Shown here: one piece after another, positions 34,851 through 43,111 of the stretch
How positions within the stretch are numbered: the stretch's first letter is position 1
Layout of the letters: each line of letters opens with the position of its first letter
Source of the DNA: Melioribacter roseus P3M-2
Lineage (GTDB): Bacteria; Bacteroidota; Ignavibacteria; Ignavibacteriales; Melioribacteraceae
NCBI RefSeq assembly: GCF_000279145.1
Contig: NC_018178.1
Span: 2,685,800-2,749,799, forward strand
Reading direction: 5' to 3'
DNA: 64,000 nt
Notes under the pieces: model-generated
What the model saw: only the letters and a program-made list of their open reading frames with translations
Databases searched by the model: none
Told to the model about the DNA's origin: nothing
Program-made: the position numbers and the translations under genes

Positions 34851-37183
34851 TAAACAACAATTGGTTCTTCCTTTGTGAGGATATAGAAGATAAAAATAAT
34901 CTGTATCAACATACGGCTATATGGGAAAAAATAAATTTACCGCATACGTGGAACAAGACAGATGTATTAGACCAGGTTCCCGGTTATAGAAGAGGAATAG
35001 GCTGGTATGAAAAGGAAATATTTATTCCGGAAGTTAGTGTTGATATGGACTATGTTCTTCATTTTGAAGGAGTCAACATAAAATCTGAAGTTTATGTTAA
35101 TGGGGAAAAAGCAGGCGGTCACATTGGCGGGTATGTAGGTTTCGATGTCGATATAACTCCGTTTGTTTATAAAGGCAAAAATAATTTAATCCAGGTGAAA
35201 GCCGATAATTCCTATGACCCTTATGTAGTGCCTTCACAAAAATCTGATTTTGCTATTTATGGAGGTATAACTCGTAACGTATGGCTGAATGTTTTACCCA
35301 AAACTCATTTTGTTGGAATGCTAATTCAAACCCCGGAGGTAAGTAAAGAAACTGCAAGAACAAGTGTTCGACTTAAAATCAAAAATGAGAATGCAATTGA
35401 AAATTTTAAAATCAATCTTGTTATAAAAGATGCAAATGGTAAACCAGTAGTAGAAAAGAACAGTAAAGAAAAATTAGACTTTGGTGAAAATTCAATTCAA
35501 TTAGATTTACCTGTAATTAAAAATCCAAATCTATGGTCTCCATCTGCGCCATACTTGTATACCATTGAAGCAAATTTAGTATACGATGAGAAAGTAATCG
35601 ACAAAATAAAAGAAAGAATAGGTTACCGCTGGTATGAGTTCAAAGAACATGATGGATTTTATCTTAATGGTGAAAGATTATTATTAAGAGGTACGCACCG
35701 GCATGAGGATTTAGCAGGTTATGGTAATGCTATACCTGATAGTTTGCATCGTAAAGATATAGAAATGATTAAATCAATGGGGGCAAATTTTATAAGATTA
35801 GCACATTACCCCCAAGCGCCTGAAATATACAGAGCTTGTGATGAATTGGGCTTACTTGTTTGGGATGAAAATCCATGGTGCAGAGGCGGTGTTGGTCCGA
35901 AAGAATGGAAAGAAAATACAAAAAGAATCTTTCAAGAAATGATACTTCAGAATTACAATCATCCATCAATAATTTTATGGTCAATAGGCAATGAAAGCGA
36001 TTGGATGCCTGATTTCCCGGGTGGAGATAACCCAGATTCCTTAAAGGCATTTGCAAAAGAGTTGCATCAGTTAGCAAAAAAATTAGATCCTTATCGTTAT
36101 ACCGTTACAAGAAAATTTCCTGCCGCTCAAGATGTTGTAGATGTCTTCTCCCCCTCAATTTGGTCAGGATGGTATTCTGATGTTTATAAAAATTATGAGA
36201 AAACAATTACAAAAGCCCGTGATACTTATAAAAGATTATTCCACGCTGAATATGGTGGCGATAGTCATGCAGGAAGACATACAGAAAACCCAATCAATGG
36301 AGATGGTAAAATAATTTTAGAAGGAGGCGATGAACCAATTAATAAAATACAATTGAATAGTATTGCAAATATTGGTGATTGGAGTGAAAGTTATATAGTT
36401 GATTTATTTGATTGGTATTTGCATGTAACAGAAAATTTAGACTGGTTCAGCGGCTCGGCTCAATGGATATTTAGAGATTTTGTCACTCCGTTACGCCCAG
36501 AAAATCCTATACCATATGTTAATCAAAAAGGACTCGTTGACAGAAGCAACAAACCCAAAGATGCTTATTATGTATTCAAAAGTTACTGGACTAATGAGCC
36601 GAAATTTTGTTACATCGAATCTCATACATGGACTGAAAGGATCGGCAAGGAGAATGAGCTGAAAGAAGTAAATGTTTTTAGTAATTGTGACGAAGTAGAA
36701 TTGGTTGTCAATGGAGTGAGTTATGGTAAATTGAAAAAGGATATAAATAAATACCCGGCATGCGGCTTAAGCTGGAATGTAAAATTTCAAGTAGGGAAAA
36801 ATATAATTGAAGCAATAGGTTATAATGTAACTGAAAAAGTTGCTTATGATAGTATGACGATCAATTACACAACGCAGAAAAATGGAAGACCTGATGAAAT
36901 TATTCTTAAAAAAGAAAGATTAAAAAACGGCAACTACTTAATAACAGCATATGCTGTTGACAAAAATGGCAAGCGTTGTATCGATTACGAAGAAAGAGTT
37001 TACTTTGCGGCGTTGAGCGGTGGAAAATTAATAGACAATCTTGGCACCCCCAATGGCAGCTGCGTAATAGAGATGGCAAACGGTAAGGCATTAATTGAAT
37101 TCAAACATATTCCGTTGCAAAAGGGTATTGTAGAAGTTCGCAACCAGGATTTTAAGGGTACGTTCATAACTATCGAAGATTAA
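34850..37183 (+). CDS. Glycoside hydrolase family 2, no standard start codon in frame
   Basis: GH2 enzyme (beta-galactosidase/beta-glucuronidase/beta-mannosidase superfamily). The family N-terminus begins around 34844 (INNNWFFL, then KINLPHTWNKTDVLD), followed by the jelly-roll (GYRRGIGWYEKEIFI), an Ig-like domain, the TIM barrel with LRGTHRHEDLAG and DENPWCRGG, the acid/base Glu in LWSIGNESDW and the nucleophile Glu in HAEYGGDSHAG, and C-terminal beta domains. The frame is open back to 34796 but has no ATG, GTG or TTG before ATG 35045, which would delete about 65 conserved residues. The start I give (ATA 34850) is only a marker. Substrate could be a glucuronide or galacturonide, judging by neighbours. 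Confidence 0.85.
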   Translation: MNNNWFFLCEDIEDKNNLYQHTAIWEKINLPHTWNKTDVLDQVPGYRRGIGWYEKEIFIPEVSVDMDYVLHFEGVNIKSEVYVNGEKAGGHIGGYVGFDVDITPFVYKGKNNLIQVKADNSYDPYVVPSQKSDFAIYGGITRNVWLNVLPKTHFVGMLIQTPEVSKETARTSVRLKIKNENAIENFKINLVIKDANGKPVVEKNSKEKLDFGENSIQLDLPVIKNPNLWSPSAPYLYTIEANLVYDEKVIDKIKERIGYRWYEFKEHDGFYLNGERLLLRGTHRHEDLAGYGNAIPDSLHRKDIEMIKSMGANFIRLAHYPQAPEIYRACDELGLLVWDENPWCRGGVGPKEWKENTKRIFQEMILQNYNHPSIILWSIGNESDWMPDFPGGDNPDSLKAFAKELHQLAKKLDPYRYTVTRKFPAAQDVVDVFSPSIWSGWYSDVYKNYEKTITKARDTYKRLFHAEYGGDSHAGRHTENPINGDGKIILEGGDEPINKIQLNSIANIGDWSESYIVDLFDWYLHVTENLDWFSGSAQWIFRDFVTPLRPENPIPYVNQKGLVDRSNKPKDAYYVFKSYWTNEPKFCYIESHTWTERIGKENELKEVNVFSNCDEVELVVNGVSYGKLKKDINKYPACGLSWNVKFQVGKNIIEAIGYNVTEKVAYDSMTINYTTQKNGRPDEIILKKERLKNGNYLITAYAVDKNGKRCIDYEERVYFAALSGGKLIDNLGTPNGSCVIEMANGKALIEFKHIPLQKGIVEVRNQDFKGTFITIED

Positions 37184-37219
37184 TTATAACAATCTACAAA
37201 TTATTAAAGGGAAATAATA

Positions 37220-39838
37220 ATGAAAAATGAAAAAGTACTATTCTTTTTATCGCTATTGTATTGCTTCCTATTTATTAATTATGAAAGCTATGGGCAATTA
37301 AAAGGAACAGTACAAGGAAAGGTTAGTTCTGAAGGGGAGGCTCTTCCTTACGCTAATGTCATAATACTTGGAACAAGCTATGGCGCTTCAACCGATGCCG
37401 AAGGCTATTATAAAATTAGCGGCATCCCGGTTGGCACATATAAAATACAAGCCAGGTATATAGGTTTTGAGGCAAAAGAAGTTACGGTCGAAATAAAGGC
37501 AAACAAAATTACTGAGATTAATTTTTCTCTTGTTCCTACTGTTCTGGAAGGTATGGAAGTTATAACTATAACTGGGCAGGCAAAAGGACAGGTAGAAGCG
37601 ATAAATCAACAACTTAATTCGAACACGATTGTTAATGTTGTGTCAAAAACGAAAATAGAAGAGCTTCCTGATGCAAACGCGGCAGAATCTGTCGGACGTC
37701 TGCCTGGAGTTTCGATTATTCGAAGCGGAGGCGAAGGAAATATGGTATCTATTAGAGGGTTGGAACCAAAATTTAATCTTATTACTGTAAACGGCGTAAG
37801 AATACCTTCCACAGAAAACGAAAATAGAAGCGTTGACCTCAGTATGTTCTCAGTAAATATGCTTGATGGAATTGAGTTAACAAAGGCAATAACGCCCGAT
37901 AGAGACGCGGACGCAGTAGGGGGGATTATTGATTTTAAGGTTAACAGGGTGCAGCAAGGGCTTGATAGAAAAATACAAGTTCAACAAGGCTATAATGGAC
38001 ATTCAAAAACTTTTTATCCTTTTAAAATTAATGGCGCCATAAGTAATCGTTACTTCGATAATTCGGTGGGAGCTTACCTTTATTTAAATTACGAACAGGT
38101 GGATAGAAGCGCTCATCAATTTACAGGAAATTATGATGTGCAAGGAACTCCGCTTCCGGGAGAGGAATTTGTGAAAAACCTTACGGTTACGAATTTTTCA
38201 TTAAGGGATGTGCGGTCTAAAGTTAAGCGCGTTGGGGCGACTCTAAACTTAGACTATTTACTCAGTAACGGTTCTATTATGTTAATGAATATTTTTAGTT
38301 ATCTAAATAACGATAAAATTACTTATTATGATGGCTATAATGTGTCTAATGTAAATCATACTTATCGACTTATGCATGATAATTATGATTTGAGTTTACT
38401 TACCAATTCTTTTGTCTTTGATTATGATTTACAATGGATAAAGTCGGAGGTGAAATTATCCCATTCTGTATCTCAAAGAGATAATCCCACCGACTATTAT
38501 GTAGAATTTCAAGAAAATTCGGCTTTTAGCGGGGACTGGGCTGAGCACATATATGATGGGCCGGCTATTTTGCAAAGATATGCTAGAAATAATTTGACTG
38601 AAACAGGCCTGAATACTTTGGTTAAGCAACCTTCAGAAAATTTGGAGAGAAATATCACTGGAGAAATTAATTTAACGTTGCCTTTTAACTTGGGAGACGC
38701 GATTTATGGCAAAGTTAAAACCGGCTCGAAATTTAGATACACAAATAAAAACGCAAATAGCAACTATTACAGATCTAACCCTGGCATTGCGGATTCATAT
38801 GACCCTACAAAAGGTATTGCAGGTGTGATTAATGCTTATCCTGATCGTACTTTTCCAATGACCTCCAACGGATTAATACAAATGCGTCCGTTTTGGGATT
38901 CAACTTTTAGTATAAGCTCTTTTATGAATAACAAGTATAATTTCGGCTACGCATTAAATAAAGATATTATTGAAGAATTATATAGAAGAGTTTCTAATAA
39001 TAGTTACTATTATTCACCGCGTGGCGATATTAATGACAATACAGTATATGAAAGGATATACGCTGGATATTTAATGTCCGTGATTAATCTAGGCTCAAAT
39101 ATTATGATACTTCCTGGCGTACGCTATGAGAAAGAGCTAAGTCATTATAAAGGGGCTTACGTAATTTATGAAGATACTGGATTAAGAGCCAATGAGAGTT
39201 CGAGGCGAGATTCACTACAAATTCGCAAGAATGAAAATTGGTTCCCGATGTTGCATCTAAGATTTAAAGCTAGCTCGTGGTTTGATGTTCGATTGGCTTT
39301 TACTAAAACTATTATCAGACCCGATTATCAATATCTCGTTCCAAAATATTTTGAAAATTCATTAGGGTTAAGCGTTATAAGAGGAAACCCTCAATTAAAA
39401 CCGGCAATTGCCCGTAATCTTGACTTAAGCCTTGCGTTCCATTCTAATGTTATAGGACTCTTCACTGTCTCGGCTTTTTACAAAGAAATAGAAAATATGT
39501 TCTATACAATATCGAGGCCGATAATTTCCAAAGATGACGCTCTTAATTTAGGCTTAACGTCTGATAAAAACGGTTTTACGTTGACTGATCCTATCAATAA
39601 TACTTCCAAAGCTTTCATAAGAGGTATTGAATTTGATTTGCAAACAAGACTTTGGTATCTCCCGGGATTATTAAATGGTATTGTCTTAAGTCTAAATTAC
39701 ACTACAATGAATTCAATAACTTACTATCCAAGAACACTACTGCTCCAGGAAAGACTAACTACGCCGCCTTGGTTTAGGATTACAAGAATTGATACAAGTC
39801 GTAAAGGGAGGATGCTTGACCAACCTAATGATGTTTGA
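37220..39838 (+). pseudogene. TonB-dependent outer-membrane receptor, C-terminus cut off by an IS element
   Basis: Receptor that would import oligouronides. Signal peptide, then a carboxypeptidase-regulatory-like domain (GTVQGKVSSEGEALPYANVI, residues about 30-110), plug domain (IEELPDANAAESVGRLPGVS, then SIRGLEPKFNLITVNGVRI) and most of the beta-barrel. It is of the TonB-dep_Rec type with the N-terminal extension, not a classical SusC, and no SusD lies next to it. The TGA stop at 39836-39838 is the terminal TGA of the inserted element. Removing the element and one GTT copy restores DQPNDV-LNLSLGYDYKN in frame and a 970-residue receptor. The truncated form lacks the last 98 residues, including the final strand needed for outer-membrane insertion. 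Confidence 0.9.
39833..39835. repeat. Target-site duplication, left copy (GTT)
   Basis: GTT directly before the left end of the IS3-family element, matching GTT directly after its right end. Three-base duplications are typical of this family. Confidence 0.8.
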
Positions 39839-39865
39839 TCTTTCCCCCAAAAAGTATACAATAAG

Positions 39866-40738
39866 TTAAGCAACTCTTTCTTTAATTTCTTCCTTATTTT
39901 TTTCTTCGAATTCAACCGGAGATAAATAACCCAAAGCTGAATGTAATCTCTGCCTGTTGTAAAATATTTCAATGTATCTAAATATACTTTGCCTGGCTTC
40001 GTCACGCGTTTCATATTTCTCAAAATTCACCAATTCGGTTTTCAATGTATGAAAAAACGATTCCGTAATTGCATTGTCATAACAATTGCCGCTCGAACTC
40101 ATCGATTGTTTCATCTGATAGCTTTTCAATTGTTCTCTGAATGATTTGCTCGTATACTGACTGCCTCTGTCACTGTGAAAAATTAACCCCGCCGGTGGAT
40201 TTCTATGAATTACGGCAATCCTTAAAGCTCTATTTATTATTTCAGCGCTCAATCTCTGACTTACCGACCATCCCACTATCTTTCTTGAGTAAATATCCAT
40301 TATCACTGCCAAATACAACCAGCCTTCTGATGTCCACAAATATGTTATATCGCTCGTCCAGACCTTATCTTTCTCTTCCGAACGAAAATTGCCTTTTACC
40401 AAATTTTCGCTCACCTCCGCTTTTCGATTCTGACGCGTCGTTGATTTGTATCTCTTCTTCATCTTGGCTCGTATATTGTGTAGCCTCATCAACCTTGCCA
40501 CTTTCTTCCTGTTTACAATTATTCCATTCCTTCTGATCGACGCCGTTATCCTTGGCGATCCATACCTGCCATCGCTTCTATTGTAATGAAATCTTATTAT
40601 CTCTAATAATTTCCGATCTTCTATCTCTCTACTACTTAATTTCCTTTTTAGCCAATTATAATACCCGGAGCGGCTGACCCGTAATACCCGGCACATTAAC
40701 TCTAAAGGATAATTCCTTCGGTTCTCTTTTATGAACAT
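39866..40738 (-). CDS. IS3-family transposase OrfB (DDE integrase core)
   Basis: 290 residues. N-terminal LMCRVLRVSRSGYYNW region, then rve/DDE core: first Asp in WTSDITYLWTSEGWLYLAV, second in LIFHSDRGSQYTS, and Glu in NAITESFFHTLKTELV. All catalytic residues are intact, so the element should be active. It is expressed as an OrfAB fusion through -1 frameshifting from orfA. The frame could also be opened at ATG 40738. Confidence 0.95.
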   Translation of the reverse strand: MFIKENRRNYPLELMCRVLRVSRSGYYNWLKRKLSSREIEDRKLLEIIRFHYNRSDGRYGSPRITASIRRNGIIVNRKKVARLMRLHNIRAKMKKRYKSTTRQNRKAEVSENLVKGNFRSEEKDKVWTSDITYLWTSEGWLYLAVIMDIYSRKIVGWSVSQRLSAEIINRALRIAVIHRNPPAGLIFHSDRGSQYTSKSFREQLKSYQMKQSMSSSGNCYDNAITESFFHTLKTELVNFEKYETRDEARQSIFRYIEIFYNRQRLHSALGYLSPVEFEEKNKEEIKERVA

Positions 40739-40743
40739 ATATT

Positions 40744-41040
40744 TTACTCCGTATCCTTTGAAAAAAAAGATATGGCTTTTTTTAATATGTCTCTTTCCAT
40801 TTTTACTCGCTTGAGCTCCCTCTCAAGTCGTCTTATTTCTTCATCTTCCGGTTTTAATTTCCCTTTTCCCGGAAATGCATTATTCTTGTCTTCGAGATAT
40901 TTCTTCTTCCATTTATGAATCGAGTTCTCGCTTATGCCCAAGTCTCTGGATACTTCTGCCACCGACATTCCTTCTTCGGTTACCATTTTGACTGCCGATA
41001 GCTTAAACTCTTTGTCGTAGGTTCTTCTTGTTTGTCCCAT
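40744..41040 (-). CDS. IS3-family transposase OrfA (helix-turn-helix)
   Basis: 98 residues: DNA-binding HTH (RTYDKEFKLSAVKMVTEEGM, then SVAEVSRDLGISENSIHKWK) and a C-terminal leucine-zipper-like helix (EDEEIRRLERELKRVKMERD). Frameshift sites to orfB are present near its end: an in-phase A_AAA_AAA (T7 on the plus strand, 40777-40783) and a T8 run (A8 on the plus strand, 40761-40768). Either would produce the OrfAB transposase by -1 slippage. Confidence 0.93.
   Translation of the reverse strand: MGQTRRTYDKEFKLSAVKMVTEEGMSVAEVSRDLGISENSIHKWKKKYLEDKNNAFPGKGKLKPEDEEIRRLERELKRVKMERDILKKAISFFSKDTE
40761..40783 (-). promoter_or_regulatory. Programmed -1 frameshift region of the IS3 element
   Basis: On the minus strand orfA reads TTA-AAA-AAA-GCC and then TCT-TTT-TTT-TCA. 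Both contain an in-phase X_XXX_XXX heptamer. A -1 slip at either enters the orfB frame and reads on through its ATG into MFIKENRRNYP. Which of the two is used is not decidable by eye. Confidence 0.65.
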
Positions 41041-41116
41041 CTTAGTGTTCTCCTATATTTGTTTTAATTTAAATATAGTTGCTTTTCTGTCTGTCTACAA
41101 GATGGGGGCAAGATCA

Positions 41117-41119
41117 GTT
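41117..41119. repeat. Target-site duplication, right copy (GTT)
   Basis: GTT immediately after the right inverted repeat, identical to the three bases before the left one. Confidence 0.8.
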
Positions 41120-41416
41120 TTAAATTTATCATTAGGATACGATTACAAGAATTTTTCCGGAAGGATATCGCTCTTATATCAAGGGAATACATTGAGTAGA
41201 ATTGGCTCTAGACCGGAATTAGACGGTTTTACTAAAGATCTGCTACGTTTCGATCTCTCGCTCAAACAAAATTTAAACGAACACATTCAGTTATTCTTTA
41301 ATCTAAATAACTTCACAAACTCGGCGGATGTGTCTACCGAACCCGTTAAGGGCTTTGAAACATCTGCATCTTATTATGACTGGACGGCGGATTTAGGTGT
41401 TAGATACACCTTTTAA
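41120..41416 (+). pseudogene. Severed C-terminal part of the TonB-dependent receptor
   Basis: The last 98 codons of the receptor interrupted by the IS element: LNLSLGYDYKNFSGRISLLY, then LKQNLNEHIQLFFNLNNFTN, ending in a classic outer-membrane C-terminal strand WTADLGVRYTF with terminal Phe. An open frame from inside the IS right end (41045) runs into it, but that product would lack plug and most of the barrel. It is followed 24 bp later by the first T9SS cargo gene. Confidence 0.92.
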
Positions 41417-41440
41417 TTAATTTATCAAATAGGAGGTAAC

Positions 41441-43036
41441 ATGAAGACGCGTTTATTTATTGTATTATTTGTTGTTTTTTCTTCACTTTCATTTGCTCAA
41501 AATAAAGATACTGTAGATGTAATTCCCGGATTTAATACTCTGTCTGAGCAAATAGAGTCAGATATTCAACGCGGGGTTGACGTTGGCAATAGAGTCTATC
41601 GGTTAGCTAATGGACAGCCCTATTTGCTTGACCATACTATGGAAATTAACTTCCCACTAACTTTAATTTGTCCAGACGGCGAACCTGCGCTTGTACAGGC
41701 GGCAAAAGACATTAATGGCAGTTCTCCCTCTGATTTGTTCCATATTTATAAAGATGTATATGTAGAAAATATTGCATTCTCTGGAGTCGACAATGGAGGG
41801 GCTGTGCGTTTGCGCGTATTTGTATTACAAACTGACAGTCTAACAGCAGAGGCGCATAAATGTATATTCGAGTTAGCAAGACTAAATGTTTTCAGCTCAA
41901 ACGGTTTGTATGCGAAAATAAAGTTTACAAATTGTATATTCAATAACTGCTTAACAGACAACAACTTATATAATGGAAGGGCATTTGACGATAGGCAGAA
42001 TGTCGTAGAATCTTTTTATGCCGAGAACTGTTCTTTTATCAATATGAGGAGCCCAATACATTTCTGGGGTACGCTAGTTAAAAATTATTATGTGAATCAT
42101 TGCACATTTTACAATACAACCATGTATGTGAGAGGTTTTAGCACAGGTGTTAACGTAACTTTCACGAATAATAATCTTGTTAACACAGGTATATACCCGA
42201 TAGCATTTAATCCCGCAACGAACGTAGATACCGCCGAAGGATTCCAGGTGCCCGGTGTGGTTGACGTCGATACACTTTCTCACGAATTAGCTTCCGAAGA
42301 CCAGAAAAAGTGGACAGTTAAAAATAACAATTATTACTTCAGCCAAAACGTCCTAGATTTCTTCTCGTCTTTAGATGATACTTTAGTTTTACGACCTTGG
42401 ATAAGTAGTCACGATAGCGCCTTTGCAGCCAAATATCCTCAGCGTTATGATATTGAAGTTGCGCTTTCAGAAAATCCTAATTTTATTAATGCTCCACAAA
42501 CCGATACATTAATTAAATGGATTGGACTTTACCTCTCAGGTGAACGATCGACAGATAAATTACCAGATACAAGATTCTTACCTGATGGTTATGTTGACGA
42601 GAATGGAATTGCATACTTAGCTTATAAGTATTATGACTTCTCTTATGATAAAAATAATCCTTTATACAGCGCCGGAACGGACGGGAAACCAATAGGAGAC
42701 CTTCAATGGTTCCAAAATATTACGTCCGTTGAAAGGGTTACTGATGTTATCCCTACTAATATAAAGTTAAATCAAAATTATCCAAATCCATTTAATCCGA
42801 CCACAAATATTACTTACGAATTACCAAAACAGTCTAATGTAACAATTACTGTTTATAATTCTTTAGGGCAAGAAGTAATAAGACTTGTCAATAATGAAAT
42901 GCAAAGCGCCGGGACTTATAAAATTACTTGGAGCGGTAAGGATGCATACGGAAATTCTTTAGCGTCGGGAATTTACTATTATCAATTAAATACAGACGAC
43001 GTCGTTTTGTCTAAGAAAATGATTCTTCTTAAATAG
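41441..43036 (+). CDS. Secreted beta-helix protein with T9SS type A sorting domain
   Basis: 531 residues with a signal peptide (MKTRLFIVLFVVFSSLSFAQ), a right-handed beta-helix body with repeated short strands (FTNCIFNNCLTDNN, FYAENCSFINMRSP, YYVNHCTFYNTTMY) and a C-terminal T9SS sorting domain (NYPNPFNPTTNITYELPKQS, ending SKKMILLK). The body resembles pectate-lyase-fold proteins of the DUF4957/DUF5123 sort found in uronate loci. Enzymatic activity is not certain; a surface-bound lyase or binding protein is likely. Ribosome site AGGAGG precedes the ATG. Confidence 0.85.
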   Translation: MKTRLFIVLFVVFSSLSFAQNKDTVDVIPGFNTLSEQIESDIQRGVDVGNRVYRLANGQPYLLDHTMEINFPLTLICPDGEPALVQAAKDINGSSPSDLFHIYKDVYVENIAFSGVDNGGAVRLRVFVLQTDSLTAEAHKCIFELARLNVFSSNGLYAKIKFTNCIFNNCLTDNNLYNGRAFDDRQNVVESFYAENCSFINMRSPIHFWGTLVKNYYVNHCTFYNTTMYVRGFSTGVNVTFTNNNLVNTGIYPIAFNPATNVDTAEGFQVPGVVDVDTLSHELASEDQKKWTVKNNNYYFSQNVLDFFSSLDDTLVLRPWISSHDSAFAAKYPQRYDIEVALSENPNFINAPQTDTLIKWIGLYLSGERSTDKLPDTRFLPDGYVDENGIAYLAYKYYDFSYDKNNPLYSAGTDGKPIGDLQWFQNITSVERVTDVIPTNIKLNQNYPNPFNPTTNITYELPKQSNVTITVYNSLGQEVIRLVNNEMQSAGTYKITWSGKDAYGNSLASGIYYYQLNTDDVVLSKKMILLK

Positions 43037-43048
43037 TACCTGATTGTT

Positions 43049-43079
43049 AGGGGATACGGGAAAAGTTTCTCGTTCCCCT
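43049..43079 (+). terminator. Hairpin between the two T9SS cargo genes
   Basis: AGGGGA (43049-43054) pairs with TCCCCT (43074-43079), and inner ACG/CGT and GAAA/TTTC blocks extend the stem. No strong T-tract follows, so it may be a transcript-stabilising or attenuating hairpin rather than a full terminator. Confidence 0.45.
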
Positions 43080-43111
43080 CATATTTATATTAATTATTAT
43101 TGAATAAACAT

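Larger units (their letters stand above)
39836..41116 (-). mobile_element. IS3-family insertion sequence, complete, 1281 bp
   Basis: Terminal inverted repeats: left TGATCTTTCCCCC (39836-39848), right GGGGGCAAGATCA (41104-41116), 12 of 13 positions matching. It carries orfA and orfB on the minus strand in the -1 relationship of the family, both intact, and 3-bp GTT duplications flank it. Insertion interrupts the TonB receptor gene in frame-restorable fashion, so the event is recent. Confidence 0.95.

Noticed and set aside
37220-41416. SusC/SusD-type polysaccharide utilisation locus
   Set aside because: The receptor has the N-terminal extension but no SusD-like lipoprotein gene is beside it, so I describe it as a TonB-dependent receptor only.
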